Counted from the first letter of the stretch, positions 32,816 through 42,848 are shown. The stretch: DNA of 64,000 bases from Gardnerella vaginalis 1500E (GCF_000263595.1 NZ_ADES01000001.1:62001-126000), one strand, 5' to 3'. The notes: generated from the letters alone by a model not told the origin. A program made the numbers and translations.

Positions 32816-35237
32816 GAACCATATAACGCAAGAAGCGCGCAATTCAACATGCCACAAGCCATGTTTTTACATGCGTAATTTATTGCAATCCGCGCGAGCT
32901 TTGTGCTTAAAAGTTTTGCATTTTACTATTATTTTGATTACGTCTCTTGCCATTATTCTTGCAATAACTAATATTCAATGCGCAAAATATGTGGGATTGT
33001 TACGTACGGCAAACGCTGTTACGTCTAATACGACTTTAGAAGATGAATCCGGTAAAAACACTAAGAAAAAAGAAAACGATTACGAAAATCCTCACACAAA
33101 GGGAATTGATCTTAATATTCTTCAATCTACGCCGGTTGTGACGGATAAAAGTGGCTACCATCTTACTGCAATAGTTAAAGCTACAACAGAAGCACTTCCT
33201 GAAGGCATTTTGCAACTTTCTATTAATTCCAACTACACTTTTGTTTCACGAACAGATTTGCAAAATTGGGCTCAAGGAGAATCTCTTATACCAACTCCGC
33301 AAATACTCGGCTCAATAAAAATTGGCGAAGTTGCAGCAGGAAAAACTTCAACATTCCATTTTGATATACCCTCAGACTCTCAAGAACTTAAATCTATTTG
33401 GCATTGGGGTCCAAAACCTCTAAAAATCACGTATTTTTCTAAGGATTCTTCACGATATAAATCTATTCGTTCTTTCTTAACAAGATCGAACGCAGGATTT
33501 AATGTGCCTGAATCCCCAGCAATAAAACTTACGGCAGTTATGCCAATTCTTACAAATAAGCAACATGCGTTAAAAGATAATTTCACAAACACAAGCAGTC
33601 GAGCTGTAACAAATTTGCAAGCAAATAAGCAGGATACGCACTATGTACTTGAGCAGGCAGATTTAGCTAGCAAGCATAATAAATTACAGACTATTGTCGA
33701 TATAAATACGCTTCAAGCAGCTCGATTATTATTTGTTCCTAACGCTTTTATGCAAAAATCAGGTTTTGATATTAGCGCTTATGCAGATGATCACAATTCT
33801 AAAACGTATCGTTCTGCTGGCATTAATGAAGACACATGGTCTGCTAAAAATTCAAGAATTCCACAAACTTCAAAAATTCCACAATCTTCGCAGATAGCTG
33901 AAACTTCTAATTCCTATGCTCATCCTCATGAAGCGAAACAGATTGCGAAGATTGATAACGGATCACAAAACACATACGCTTGGCAGACTCGAGGAAAATG
34001 GACACTTTCAGCGCTTGAGCTTGCAAAACGCAACGGTTATAACACTGTTATTTCCACAGATGAATTTGATACTACAGCTTCACAATTCGCTATTAGCAAC
34101 GGCATATACGATGTTGAAACTCCCGCAGGAAACGTACGCGTATTATCTGCTCAATCTGTGCTAACAATGCTAGCAAACGGCAAAGCAACAAGTTCTACAG
34201 CTCTTAGCGAGCACACTCAGGCCGGTAGAATAAACCGTTTAGTTGCACAAAGCGCGTTCTACCAAATGGAACAACCTTACGTAGACCGCAATATTCTTAT
34301 TACTTTTTCTAACAAAACAGACGTAAAAAATATTGATGGCGTTATGAGTGCATTGGAGCAATCGCCTTGGCTGCAACTAAGCGATTTAAATACAATGGCA
34401 CAAATTAAACAAGAAAAGCTGCCTTCCTGGAAAAATAATGATCTTATGCACTCAATGCCTCACAGTAGTGCAATTAACGCAGTTTCAGCCAAAGAAAGAC
34501 GATTAGAATTAAAGAATTTAATTCTTTACAGGCAAAAAGTTTCGCGTTTTGTTAAAAATATTCTTAATTACGAGCAGGATACGAAATTACGCAATACGGA
34601 AGGCGACGCTCAAGCTCTAGCTAAACAAGCTGCTAAAGCAAAAAATAGGATTAGCGCTAAAGATTGGGGATTGTATTTATTACGCTTGTACGACGATATT
34701 GCGTTGCAAGAATTAACAAATAAAACAAGCAGTCTTCCGACTAAAACAAAAAAATATGCAAATCATAAACAACAACAAACAGCTTATAACGAAAATAGCA
34801 CAGCGAAATACTTTGTAAATAAGCTACTTTCTGGGATTCGCATAATACCTCCAAAAGATATTACTGCAGTTAGTGAAACGGCAAGTATACCGATTACTAT
34901 CAGCAATACTTACGCTTATCCAGTAAAAGTGTATTTATCTGCAGATACGCACGTTATGGAAATTGTTACTCGTAGAAAGACTTTAGTAAAAGTTCCAGCA
35001 AATAGCGAAGTGCAAGTTACTTTACCTTTGCGAATTACGACTTCTCTTCACACTAAAGCTACTTTCGTTTTGGAAGATAATCAGCATCAAGCATTTTCCG
35101 GCGCTCAGCACACGCTTATTACTAGTACTCTGCAAATTAGTGATAAAAGCGGTACGATTATTATAATATTCGCTTTCATGCTTGGTCTTCTTGGACTTTG
35201 GAGACAATTTAACCGTAAGAAGGATTCAGACGAATGA
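32796..35237 (+). CDS. DUF6049 family membrane-anchored protein
   Basis: The 813-residue protein has an N-terminal signal/anchor (about 28-52 from GTG 32796), a very long extracytoplasmic region and a C-terminal membrane segment ('GTIIIIFAFMLGLLGLW') with a short basic tail. It is the counterpart of mycobacterial Rv3909 by position between mutT4 and murJ. GTG 32796 overlaps the Nudix gene by 20 bases and has GGCGG upstream; an ATG at 32871 lacks a ribosome site. Small Ser/Pro/Gln-rich repeats occur around residue 345 ('RIPQTSKIPQSSQIAETS'). Function unknown; position suggests a role with MurJ in wall assembly. Confidence 0.8.
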   Translation: MTNLTRKNHITQEARNSTCHKPCFYMRNLLQSARALCLKVLHFTIILITSLAIILAITNIQCAKYVGLLRTANAVTSNTTLEDESGKNTKKKENDYENPHTKGIDLNILQSTPVVTDKSGYHLTAIVKATTEALPEGILQLSINSNYTFVSRTDLQNWAQGESLIPTPQILGSIKIGEVAAGKTSTFHFDIPSDSQELKSIWHWGPKPLKITYFSKDSSRYKSIRSFLTRSNAGFNVPESPAIKLTAVMPILTNKQHALKDNFTNTSSRAVTNLQANKQDTHYVLEQADLASKHNKLQTIVDINTLQAARLLFVPNAFMQKSGFDISAYADDHNSKTYRSAGINEDTWSAKNSRIPQTSKIPQSSQIAETSNSYAHPHEAKQIAKIDNGSQNTYAWQTRGKWTLSALELAKRNGYNTVISTDEFDTTASQFAISNGIYDVETPAGNVRVLSAQSVLTMLANGKATSSTALSEHTQAGRINRLVAQSAFYQMEQPYVDRNILITFSNKTDVKNIDGVMSALEQSPWLQLSDLNTMAQIKQEKLPSWKNNDLMHSMPHSSAINAVSAKERRLELKNLILYRQKVSRFVKNILNYEQDTKLRNTEGDAQALAKQAAKAKNRISAKDWGLYLLRLYDDIALQELTNKTSSLPTKTKKYANHKQQQTAYNENSTAKYFVNKLLSGIRIIPPKDITAVSETASIPITISNTYAYPVKVYLSADTHVMEIVTRRKTLVKVPANSEVQVTLPLRITTSLHTKATFVLEDNQHQAFSGAQHTLITSTLQISDKSGTIIIIFAFMLGLLGLWRQFNRKKDSDE

Positions 35238-37006
35238 GTTCAGTAGGTAGAAATTCCGTTATTATGGCTAGCGGAACAGCCGCATCTAGAATTACAGGGC
35301 AAATACGTACTATTCTGCTAGCTGCAGCACTTGGAACCACGGGACTTGCTGCAAACGCGTATCAAGCTGGATCTATGATTCCTCAGCTTATTTACACTCT
35401 TGTTTCAGGTGGAATTTTTAACGCTGTGCTTGTTCCGCAAATTGTACGCACGCTGGAAAAGAAGAATGCAGAAGAGCGCTTAAATAAGCTTATTACTTTT
35501 GCTATTGGTTTACTTCTTGCAGTTACAATTCTTATGGCTGCAGCAACGCCTGTACTCACAATGCTTTACGCGGGCGGAAGCCAAGAAATGCAAACGCTTA
35601 CTTGCGCTTTTACGCTATGGTGCATGCCACAAATCTTCTTCTACGGCTTATACACCGTGTTAGGGCAAGTTCTTGCCGCTAAAGGCCGTTTTGCAATGTA
35701 TGCGTGGAGTTCTGTAGCTGCGAATATTATTAGCTGCTTAGGTTTTGGCGTATTCATTTTTATTTTTGGAAAAGCTAATAGAGAGCCTCTGAGTTTCTGG
35801 AACGGAAATACTCTTCTTCTTACGGCAGGTTTTTGGACTCTTGGTGTTGCTGCTCAAGCTTTAGTTCTATTCTGGCCGCTAATGAAAAGCGGAATACACT
35901 ACCGGCCAAGTTTTGGTATACGAGATATTGGCTTGCGCTCCATGGGCCCTGTTGCAGCGTGGAGCATGGGCATTGTTGTTGTTACGCAAATAGTTGTTAT
36001 GATTACTACGCATATAACAACAAGCGTCCCATTTGTTGCAGAACAGCGTTTAGGATTAGACCAGTTTGAGGTGGCTGGTAATGCCACATACCAAAATGCT
36101 TACACAATGTTTTTGCTTCCTTATTCATTAGTTGCAGTGTCTGTAGCAACAGCTATTTTCCCTAAAATTTCGCTGGCTATTGCAAATCATGATTTAAATG
36201 ACGCACGCAAAGATTTAAGCGAAGCACTTAGGCACGTAAGTTTAATAATGTGCTTCTTTACGGTTGTTTTTATTGTTATCCCAACTCCTATTTCGTTAGC
36301 TTTGATCCCGTCTATAAGTTTGCAAGAGGCTAATCTTATGGCTGCTCCTCTTACAATGCTTGCGTTCGGATTACCACTTACAAGTAGTTATTTGATTATT
36401 CAACGCACGTTCTTTGCGTTTGAAGATGGCAAAAGCCCGTTTATTTTTGCTTTTGCTCAGCTTTTTACTGAGATTATTGCGTTTGTATCTTGTGTTAATT
36501 TGCTTCCTCCTACATGCTGGGTAACAGCTTTAGGAGCTTGTGTTTCAATAAGTTATTTCCTGACTTTCCCTTCTCTTGTTCACATGTTGCGAAATCGTTT
36601 TAACAAGGATTTAGACGAAAAAAGACTTATAACCACGCATGTAAAAATTGTTGTGTCTGCACTAATTTCTGTTTTTATAGGTCTTGTTGTACGAGAACCT
36701 CTTTTACAAGTTTTTACTATTAATTCCCCACATTTGCACGGAGTGTTGAGGTGGTTCAACGCTTTACTTGTTTGCGCAATTACAACAATTATTATTGCGA
36801 TTATTTATCTTGCTGTTCTTCTTCTTTTGAAAACTAGCGAACTTATTGATTTATCTTCACCAATAATTAGCAAACTTTCTAAGAAAATTCCTGCGCTTAT
36901 TCCTCTTGCAAAAATTTTTGAAGACGCTGCTCGCAAACAATCTGAGCAAAAGCAAGCTAATCGTACTGCACGAGTAGTTCGATCCGGTAAGATGCCAAAT
37001 AAGTAA
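35234..37006 (+). CDS. murJ: Lipid II flippase MurJ (MviN)
   Basis: This moves lipid II across the membrane for wall synthesis. The 590 residues contain about fourteen membrane segments and the MurJ marks 'SVIMASGTAASRITGQIRTI' (approximately; residues 7-28), 'AYQAGSMIPQLIYTLVSGGI' and 'LVPQIV'. The C-terminus ends with a short basic tail. In mycobacteria the same gene continues into a cytoplasmic pseudokinase domain and an extracellular domain; here that part is a separate gene 191 bases downstream. The start overlaps the DUF6049 stop as ATGA, so the two are co-translated. Confidence 0.92.
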   Translation: MSSVGRNSVIMASGTAASRITGQIRTILLAAALGTTGLAANAYQAGSMIPQLIYTLVSGGIFNAVLVPQIVRTLEKKNAEERLNKLITFAIGLLLAVTILMAAATPVLTMLYAGGSQEMQTLTCAFTLWCMPQIFFYGLYTVLGQVLAAKGRFAMYAWSSVAANIISCLGFGVFIFIFGKANREPLSFWNGNTLLLTAGFWTLGVAAQALVLFWPLMKSGIHYRPSFGIRDIGLRSMGPVAAWSMGIVVVTQIVVMITTHITTSVPFVAEQRLGLDQFEVAGNATYQNAYTMFLLPYSLVAVSVATAIFPKISLAIANHDLNDARKDLSEALRHVSLIMCFFTVVFIVIPTPISLALIPSISLQEANLMAAPLTMLAFGLPLTSSYLIIQRTFFAFEDGKSPFIFAFAQLFTEIIAFVSCVNLLPPTCWVTALGACVSISYFLTFPSLVHMLRNRFNKDLDEKRLITTHVKIVVSALISVFIGLVVREPLLQVFTINSPHLHGVLRWFNALLVCAITTIIIAIIYLAVLLLLKTSELIDLSSPIISKLSKKIPALIPLAKIFEDAARKQSEQKQANRTARVVRSGKMPNK

Positions 37007-37197
37007 ACAGACAAGCATAATTTGTAATATTTCTATTTACAATCAGACTTTATTATGTAATTCTGTAGTTGTTTTAGAAATTATTACAATATCAACAAAA
37101 TTACTGTACATAAGTTGTCATTTCATAAGTACAATTAGATTGTAGTTAAAAAATGTTGTCATTGTTTATTGCGCACGCGTAGGAAGATGAGTAGCAA

Positions 37198-39429
37198 ATG
37201 GAACCTCGGCTCGGAGATATTGTACTAAACCGATACGTTTTAGTATCGCTTTTGCGCAATGAGGCTGGACTACAAGTATGGCAGGCGAACGACCGCATAC
37301 TTACTCAAGATTGCCAACTATTTATTGTGCGCGATTCTCGTTTTTTGCCAGAAGTTAATACGATTGCTTCTACTTTGGCGTTATCTCGCAGCACTAAATT
37401 CACTCAGGTTTTGCAGCTTCAACATCATGATTCGATTGCTCTTATTGTTACAGCTCTCGATCGCGGTATTACAGTTAGCGATTATTTAGCTAAAAAAGAA
37501 ACCCCATTAAGCTACGAAGCTATAAGAACAATTGTTGCCGAAACAGCTCAAGCATTAAGCAAACTTCTTTCAAATAACATAACTCATCACGCTGTTTCAA
37601 GCGACACTGTTCGTATTACTCCTAACGGCATTGAACTTGCAGATACTGCTGTAAGCCCACTTTTAGAAGACATAACTAAATCGCAAAATAGCGAAGAAAC
37701 TACAGCAAGCGAAGGCATAGAGCACGCTGCTACTCGTCAACTTGCTTCTTTACTTTATGCTCTTCTTACTAGAACTTCTTCGCGCATACAAGCGCATTTT
37801 GACGCTTCTATGCTTGCCAATGATACTCCTTCAGAATTTAGGATGATTTGCACACGAAGTTTAGACGCTAACGAGAATAATCATATAGTTCCTATGGCTT
37901 CTATTGCTGAGTTGATGGCGCTTTTGGGTTCATACACGCCTATTTCTAAGCTTTCTAATAAAGATATTGAGTTTAGTAATAAAACAAGTGCTGCATCTAT
38001 TAGCAATGCTCGTTTACTTAGCGCAAAAGATGATGTAATTCTTCCTTTGCCAGAAGGTTTAACACAAAGCGAAGAACAGTTTGACGCTCAGTTTATGCAG
38101 CAAGCAAATGAGCAAAATGCTAATTCTCTTAATTTGCAAGACTCGTCCAACAATTCTGAATCTGCCGAAAATAGTGGAGCTGCAAAGATTAGTAGCAGTT
38201 TTAAGAATGCTGGCAGAACACTTGGCTCACTTCTTAAGCGAAATAATGCTAATTCTTCCAACAAAAAAGTTGATGATGATTTTGACGAAGATACAAACAC
38301 CAATACTGACATTGACTTTCACGATATTGCAGCTGCAGAAATGGCAAGTATTCTTGCTCCTACGGATTTAGATACTGATGACGCTATTTTCCCAACTTTA
38401 TCTGCATCATATAAGCATTTTCCTGAATCTGCTACTTCTCGAAATGTTCTTAATCGTGCTAATAATTCTCGCAATCAAAGTCAAAGAGATGATTTAACCG
38501 AAACTGGTGTTGCTGCTAGCTTTGATTTTGAACATTTACTTGCAGAGAATGCTCAGCATACAGAGCTTATGTCAAGACCGCAAAGCTTAACTTCAGAAGC
38601 TGAATCTACTGGTCGCGTACCAGTAGTCGATACCCGAGGTAGGTTTATTGCTCCTGGCGAAGAATCTGCGCGAGCACTGCAGAATGAAATTAATAATAAT
38701 CAAGCCGAAGATGCTCTTAAAACAAGCTCCCCTTCATTGCCACCTAGCTTCCAGCCTCGCGAGAAATCTGCTGATTTACACAATAAAAATAAGAATAATC
38801 CAAATGGTACAGATGCCATTGCTAATGCAAAAATATGGTTTGGTCTTTCAACAAAAGTTATTGCAATTGGCGCCGTATGCTTGCTTCTTATTATTGGATT
38901 AGCTTTAGCAATACATGGTTTATTTGGAACACATGAAAGCCAAGACAGTCTTAGCAATAATGGTTCTTGGGATAGCACAACCGTTGAAAATGTGCCTTTT
39001 GGAAGCCAAGGAGTGCTGCCACAAGAAAAGCAGCAGGCAAAGAAGCACATAGGAAGAAAACAGGTAAAGGCTGTTCCAAAACCTAAAATTCCTACGAACA
39101 CTGTTGCCTATAAGGCAGATCGCTATCAGTTCCTTAGCTTCCCTGCACAACAACCTGGATACGGCTACTACATTCACTTAACAGAGCCTCAAACTGTGTA
39201 TCGTTTTGTTATTTCAATACGAACCTCAGGCGGACACGCCTTCTTGCTTGCAAATACAAAAGATGATCCTAGAGAAGGCACGCAGCTTGCAGAATTTACT
39301 TTTGACGAAAGCGGAACAACTGATGTGAAGCTTAAAAAGATTGTAAAATCGCAAGACTTTATGCTTTGGGTTCCAAAGGATACTATGCCTAAGAACAGTC
39401 TTTATATTAATTCTGTAAAGCTTTACTAA
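37198..39429 (+). CDS. Pseudokinase-like membrane protein, counterpart of the mycobacterial MviN tail
   Basis: The 743-residue protein has a kinase-fold N-terminus ('GDIVLNRYVLVSLLRNEAGL', then 'VWQANDRIL') that lacks the key residues: no Gly-loop, 'CQLFIVRD' in place of VAIK, 'THHAVSSDTVRITPNG' in place of HRDxxxxN and 'ELADTAV' in place of DFG. A long Asn/Ser/Asp-rich linker (about 270-530), one membrane segment ('VIAIGAVCLLLIIGLALAIH', about 555-575) and an extracellular beta-rich domain with 'YKADRYQFLSFPAQQPGYGY' follow. In mycobacteria this architecture is fused to MurJ, and the phosphorylated pseudokinase recruits the FHA protein FhaA. FhaA is in this window at 59524. I infer the same partnership. 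Confidence 0.8.
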   Translation: MEPRLGDIVLNRYVLVSLLRNEAGLQVWQANDRILTQDCQLFIVRDSRFLPEVNTIASTLALSRSTKFTQVLQLQHHDSIALIVTALDRGITVSDYLAKKETPLSYEAIRTIVAETAQALSKLLSNNITHHAVSSDTVRITPNGIELADTAVSPLLEDITKSQNSEETTASEGIEHAATRQLASLLYALLTRTSSRIQAHFDASMLANDTPSEFRMICTRSLDANENNHIVPMASIAELMALLGSYTPISKLSNKDIEFSNKTSAASISNARLLSAKDDVILPLPEGLTQSEEQFDAQFMQQANEQNANSLNLQDSSNNSESAENSGAAKISSSFKNAGRTLGSLLKRNNANSSNKKVDDDFDEDTNTNTDIDFHDIAAAEMASILAPTDLDTDDAIFPTLSASYKHFPESATSRNVLNRANNSRNQSQRDDLTETGVAASFDFEHLLAENAQHTELMSRPQSLTSEAESTGRVPVVDTRGRFIAPGEESARALQNEINNNQAEDALKTSSPSLPPSFQPREKSADLHNKNKNNPNGTDAIANAKIWFGLSTKVIAIGAVCLLLIIGLALAIHGLFGTHESQDSLSNNGSWDSTTVENVPFGSQGVLPQEKQQAKKHIGRKQVKAVPKPKIPTNTVAYKADRYQFLSFPAQQPGYGYYIHLTEPQTVYRFVISIRTSGGHAFLLANTKDDPREGTQLAEFTFDESGTTDVKLKKIVKSQDFMLWVPKDTMPKNSLYINSVKLY

Positions 39430-39504
39430 TTTTGCAATAGTCAAATAAATATAAATAATTAACCAAATAAACCCCTGTGAATAACAAGTAAGGATAAATA
39501 ACGA

Positions 39505-40446
39505 ATGGAAAATAAAATTCACAAAGTTATTATTATTGGATCCGGACCTGCTGGATATACTGCTGCAATATATTTGGGTCGCGCTGGATACAATCCACTT
39601 GTTATAGCTGGAGCCTTAACCCCTGGCGGCCAATTAGTTAATACTACAGAGGTAGAAAATTATCCAGGATTCCCAGAAGGAATTTTGGGACCAGATTTAA
39701 TGGACGCAATGCAAAAGCAGGCCGAAAAATTTGGTGCTGAAGTTATTTTAAGCGACGTTACTTCTGTAGACTTTAATAGCCCTGTAAAGCGCGTTACAAC
39801 CGAAGATGGTATAACTTATGAGGCAGAGGCTGTTATTGTTTCTACGGGCTCTACAGTACGCAAATTGGGCGTGCCTGGAGAGCAGGAATACTCTGGGCGA
39901 GGAGTTTCATATTGTGCAACCTGCGATGGATTCTTCTTCCGTGGTAAACCAATTACGGTAGTTGGCGGCGGAGATTCAGCCTTCGAAGAAGCACAATTCC
40001 TTTCTCGATTTGGATCTTCTGTGACTTTAATTCATAGACGCAACGAGTTTAGAGCTTCTAAAATTATGGTTGATCGCGCAAAAGAGAACGAAAAAATTAG
40101 TTTCATACTTAACAGTGTTGTAGAAGAAGTGCACGGCGACAGCAAAGAAGCAACATCTTTAACTATTAGAAATGTTGCTACGGGAGAAACGCAAGAGATT
40201 GAGTCTTCAGGATTATTCGTTGCAATAGGGCATACTCCCGCAACAAAGTTCCTTAATGGCGCATTAAGACTAAATGAAGACGGAACCATTGCGGTTGACG
40301 GCGCTTCAACTAGAACCTCTGTAGACGGAGTTTTTGCTGCGGGCGATGTTGTAGATAGCGTGTACCGACAGGCTATTTCTGCAGCCGGCATGGGGTGCAG
40401 AGCAGCTCTTGACGCGCAGGCGTATCTTAATGAGAAAGAAGATTAA
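39505..40446 (+). CDS. trxB: Thioredoxin reductase
   Basis: This flavoenzyme passes electrons from NADPH to thioredoxin. The 313 residues have the FAD motif 'VIIIGSGPAGYTAAIYLGRA' (residues 8-27), the redox pair 'YCATCDGFF' (Cys137, Cys140), the NADPH motif 'TVVGGGDSAFEEAQFLSRFG' and the C-terminal FAD-binding 'VFAAGDVVDSVYRQAISAAG'. In mycobacteria trxC follows; here it is absent and the gene overlaps the convergent parB by 20 bases. It may also serve the mycoredoxin-like protein at 20206. Confidence 0.95.
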   Translation: MENKIHKVIIIGSGPAGYTAAIYLGRAGYNPLVIAGALTPGGQLVNTTEVENYPGFPEGILGPDLMDAMQKQAEKFGAEVILSDVTSVDFNSPVKRVTTEDGITYEAEAVIVSTGSTVRKLGVPGEQEYSGRGVSYCATCDGFFFRGKPITVVGGGDSAFEEAQFLSRFGSSVTLIHRRNEFRASKIMVDRAKENEKISFILNSVVEEVHGDSKEATSLTIRNVATGETQEIESSGLFVAIGHTPATKFLNGALRLNEDGTIAVDGASTRTSVDGVFAAGDVVDSVYRQAISAAGMGCRAALDAQAYLNEKED

Positions 40447-41782
40447 TAATACGCTTCATTTCTTCCGGAGATGAGAATACTATTTCAATTCTGCCGTGGT
40501 TCTGCGTGCCTTTAATAGCAACTTTCGTAGCAAAACGCTCCTCAAGCTGCTGACGAATAGGCGAAGAAGACCAGTAGTTATTTCTTCTAGCGCGCGTACG
40601 AGTCACACCGTTAGCAGGATGCTCTGTTTTTAATGAAACAATTTCCTCAGTACTTCTAACCGACAATCCTTCAGAAATAATACGATTAGCAAGCTCCTCC
40701 ATATCTTCCGGCTTTTCTAATCCAAGCAATGCGCGAGCATGGCCTGCAGAAAGAACTCCGGAAGCAACATGCTTTTGAACACTAGCAGGCAAATTAAGAA
40801 GCCTTAAAGTATTGGCAATTTGCGGACGAGACTTTGAAACAGATTTAGAAAGCTGAATTTGTGTCAATCCAAAATCGTCAATCATTTGAGAATAAGCGGC
40901 AGCCTCTTCCAAAGGATTCAAAGCTACGCGGTGAAGATTTTCAAGAAGCGCATCGCGCAACATATTTTCATCAGACGTAGTTCTAACGATTGCTGGCACT
41001 GTGTCAAGTTGCGCAATTTGAGAAGCTCTCCAACGACGCTCGCCCATAATAAGTTCGTAATGTGCAATTTCTTTATTATTCTTATCAGCGTCTTTAATTG
41101 GTCTAACAACTATAGGTTGAAGCACACCGACTTCTTTAATTGAAGATGCAAGCTCGCGCAATTCATCTTCGTCAAAAATAGTTCTAGGCTGATGCGCATT
41201 AGGAACAATATCAAGAGGCTTCAAATAATCTAAATAACCGCCTTTAATTGGCTTTAATTGTTGATTTTCTGCGCCTTTTTCAAGGTTATTAGACTCAGCA
41301 TTTTTTTGCTTATCCAGCTTGAAATTAGGTGAAGTTGAGTCAGAAAAGAAGAAGTCAATTGGGCGAGTTACATCTCCAAGAGATGGCATTGCAGAACGTT
41401 TATGAGCATGCTTTCCAACATGCTTTTCACCTTGTTCACTACCCTGCAACAACTGCGCAGTTTCACGTGAAACATTCTTTATTTTATTGTTATCTACATT
41501 CGCGTGTGGCGAAATAGAATTTCTCATGCTAGGGACTTTTGTTTCATGTGAAACACTTTTTTCGCTATTGCTGTCTTTTTTTACAGTTTCACGTGAAACA
41601 TGTTCTGTGTTTTTATTTTGCTTTTCTAAAGAATTCTTTTTTTGCAAATCATTTTCGGAAGATGTTTCATGTGAAACACTGTCTTGCAGTTTTATAGATG
41701 AATCAACAAGAGCATCTTCGCCAGGTAAAGCTGGGAATAATGCACCTAAGCCTTTGCCTAAACGAGACTTACTTACACTCAT
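40427..41782 (-). CDS. parB: Chromosome partitioning protein ParB
   Basis: This CTP-dependent DNA clamp loads at parS and organises the origin region. The 451 residues have an unusually long, charged N-terminal part (about 1-180), then the ParB core: 'DIVPNAHQPRTIFDEDELRE', CTP-site 'MGERRWRAS' and 'LLENLHRVALNPLEEAAAY', HTH 'LTQIQLSKSVSKSRPQIANT' and the C-terminal dimer domain. In the N-terminal part VSHET or VSRET occurs four times (two of each), because four parS-like sites are embedded in the frame. Overlaps the trxB 3' end by 20 bases. parA lies 21 bases upstream in the same operon. Confidence 0.95.
   Translation of the reverse strand: MSVSKSRLGKGLGALFPALPGEDALVDSSIKLQDSVSHETSSENDLQKKNSLEKQNKNTEHVSRETVKKDSNSEKSVSHETKVPSMRNSISPHANVDNNKIKNVSRETAQLLQGSEQGEKHVGKHAHKRSAMPSLGDVTRPIDFFFSDSTSPNFKLDKQKNAESNNLEKGAENQQLKPIKGGYLDYLKPLDIVPNAHQPRTIFDEDELRELASSIKEVGVLQPIVVRPIKDADKNNKEIAHYELIMGERRWRASQIAQLDTVPAIVRTTSDENMLRDALLENLHRVALNPLEEAAAYSQMIDDFGLTQIQLSKSVSKSRPQIANTLRLLNLPASVQKHVASGVLSAGHARALLGLEKPEDMEELANRIISEGLSVRSTEEIVSLKTEHPANGVTRTRARRNNYWSSSPIRQQLEERFATKVAIKGTQNHGRIEIVFSSPEEMKRIINLLSH
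41459..41474. promoter_or_regulatory. parS site 1 (inside parB)
   Basis: AGTTTCACGTGAAACA differs from the consensus TGTTTCACGTGAAACA only at the first base. It encodes the VSRET residues of ParB. Confidence 0.85.
41540..41555. promoter_or_regulatory. parS-like site 2 (inside parB)
   Basis: TGTTTCATGTGAAACA has one mismatch (T for C in the central CACGTG). It encodes VSHET in ParB. Confidence 0.75.
41585..41600. promoter_or_regulatory. parS site 3 (inside parB)
   Basis: AGTTTCACGTGAAACA, one mismatch at the first base, identical to sites 1 and 6. It encodes VSRET in ParB. Confidence 0.85.
41663..41678. promoter_or_regulatory. parS-like site 4 (inside parB)
   Basis: TGTTTCATGTGAAACA, identical to site 2, with one central mismatch. 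It encodes VSHET in ParB. Confidence 0.75.
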
Positions 41783-41803
41783 TATTATCTCCTCTTGTTG
41801 TTC

Positions 41804-42751
41804 TTACTTATTATTATCTTGTTTTTCCGCAATAACAGATAATACAGTCTTGGATCGCTTAGCAATTTCTAATGCTGCTTCACGATACGATATTGCGCCA
41901 GCTCCATGAGGATCATAAGTTATTACGCTTTGATTAAAGCTAGGAGCCTCAGGTATTTTTACAGTGCGAGGAATAGTCGTTTCAAGAACAATATTCGGAT
42001 AATGTTTTTTAACTTCTTGAAAAACTTCACGCCCTAATAATGTGCGCTTATCAAACATTGTTACCAGCATAGTCGAAACAGTTAAAATAGGATTATAATG
42101 CTGTTGCACCAATCCAATTGTTCTAATAAGTTGACCTAAACCTTCCAAAGCATAATATTCTGCTTGAATAGGAATAAGCATTTCCTGTGCTGCACACATA
42201 GCGTTAATAACCAACAAACCTAGTGAAGGAGGGCAATCGATAAACACATAATCATAAGGCTCTTCACAATTATTAAGATAATCAGAAAGAGCATTCTTCA
42301 AAAGATTGTTGCGATTATCCATCTCAGCAAGCTCTAATTCAGCACCGCTTAAATCAATAGATGCTGGAACTACATCAAGACCTTCTACGTCCGGACAAGC
42401 TTTTTTTACTTCAGCAATAGTTTTACGACCTTCAATTACATCATAAACTGACAAATCTCCAGAAGAATGTGGAGTATTTAATGCAGTAGACGCATTGCCT
42501 TGCGGATCCATATCAATTAGTAACACGCGAGATCCGCCAACTGCCATAGCTGCAGCAAGATTAACAGCTGAACTTGTTTTACCAACACCGCCTTTTTGAT
42601 TTGCAACTGCAATAAAACGAGTTTTTTCCGGCTTAGGATACTTCACTTTTTCGAGGGCATGAAAGCGCGATGTTAAATTTGCCAATTCAATACCTAAGGA
42701 AGATTTTGAATCTCCAAAAATACGTTGAATCGTTTCTTCAGCTGATTCCAC
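41804..42751 (-). CDS. parA: Chromosome partitioning ATPase ParA (Soj)
   Basis: This Walker-type ATPase drives separation of ParB-parS complexes. The 315 residues have the deviant Walker A 'VANQKGGVGKTSSAVNLAAA' (about residue 50), 'VLLIDMDPQGNASTAL' and 'YDYVFIDCPPSLGLLVINAM'. GTG 42751 is preferred over GTG 42760 because GGGGGTGAT, a strong ribosome site, lies immediately before it. parB follows after 21 bases. Upstream is a 573-base gap to rsmG that holds a parS site and a large inverted repeat. Confidence 0.95.
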   Translation of the reverse strand: MESAEETIQRIFGDSKSSLGIELANLTSRFHALEKVKYPKPEKTRFIAVANQKGGVGKTSSAVNLAAAMAVGGSRVLLIDMDPQGNASTALNTPHSSGDLSVYDVIEGRKTIAEVKKACPDVEGLDVVPASIDLSGAELELAEMDNRNNLLKNALSDYLNNCEEPYDYVFIDCPPSLGLLVINAMCAAQEMLIPIQAEYYALEGLGQLIRTIGLVQQHYNPILTVSTMLVTMFDKRTLLGREVFQEVKKHYPNIVLETTIPRTVKIPEAPSFNQSVITYDPHGAGAISYREAALEIAKRSKTVLSVIAEKQDNNK

Positions 42752-42848
42752 GACAATCACCCCCGCATAGTAATGAAAATGCCTAAAAATACGATACGTC
42801 TATTAAGTTTCCTTGTTTCTATGGACATAAAAAACTAAAATCACGTAA

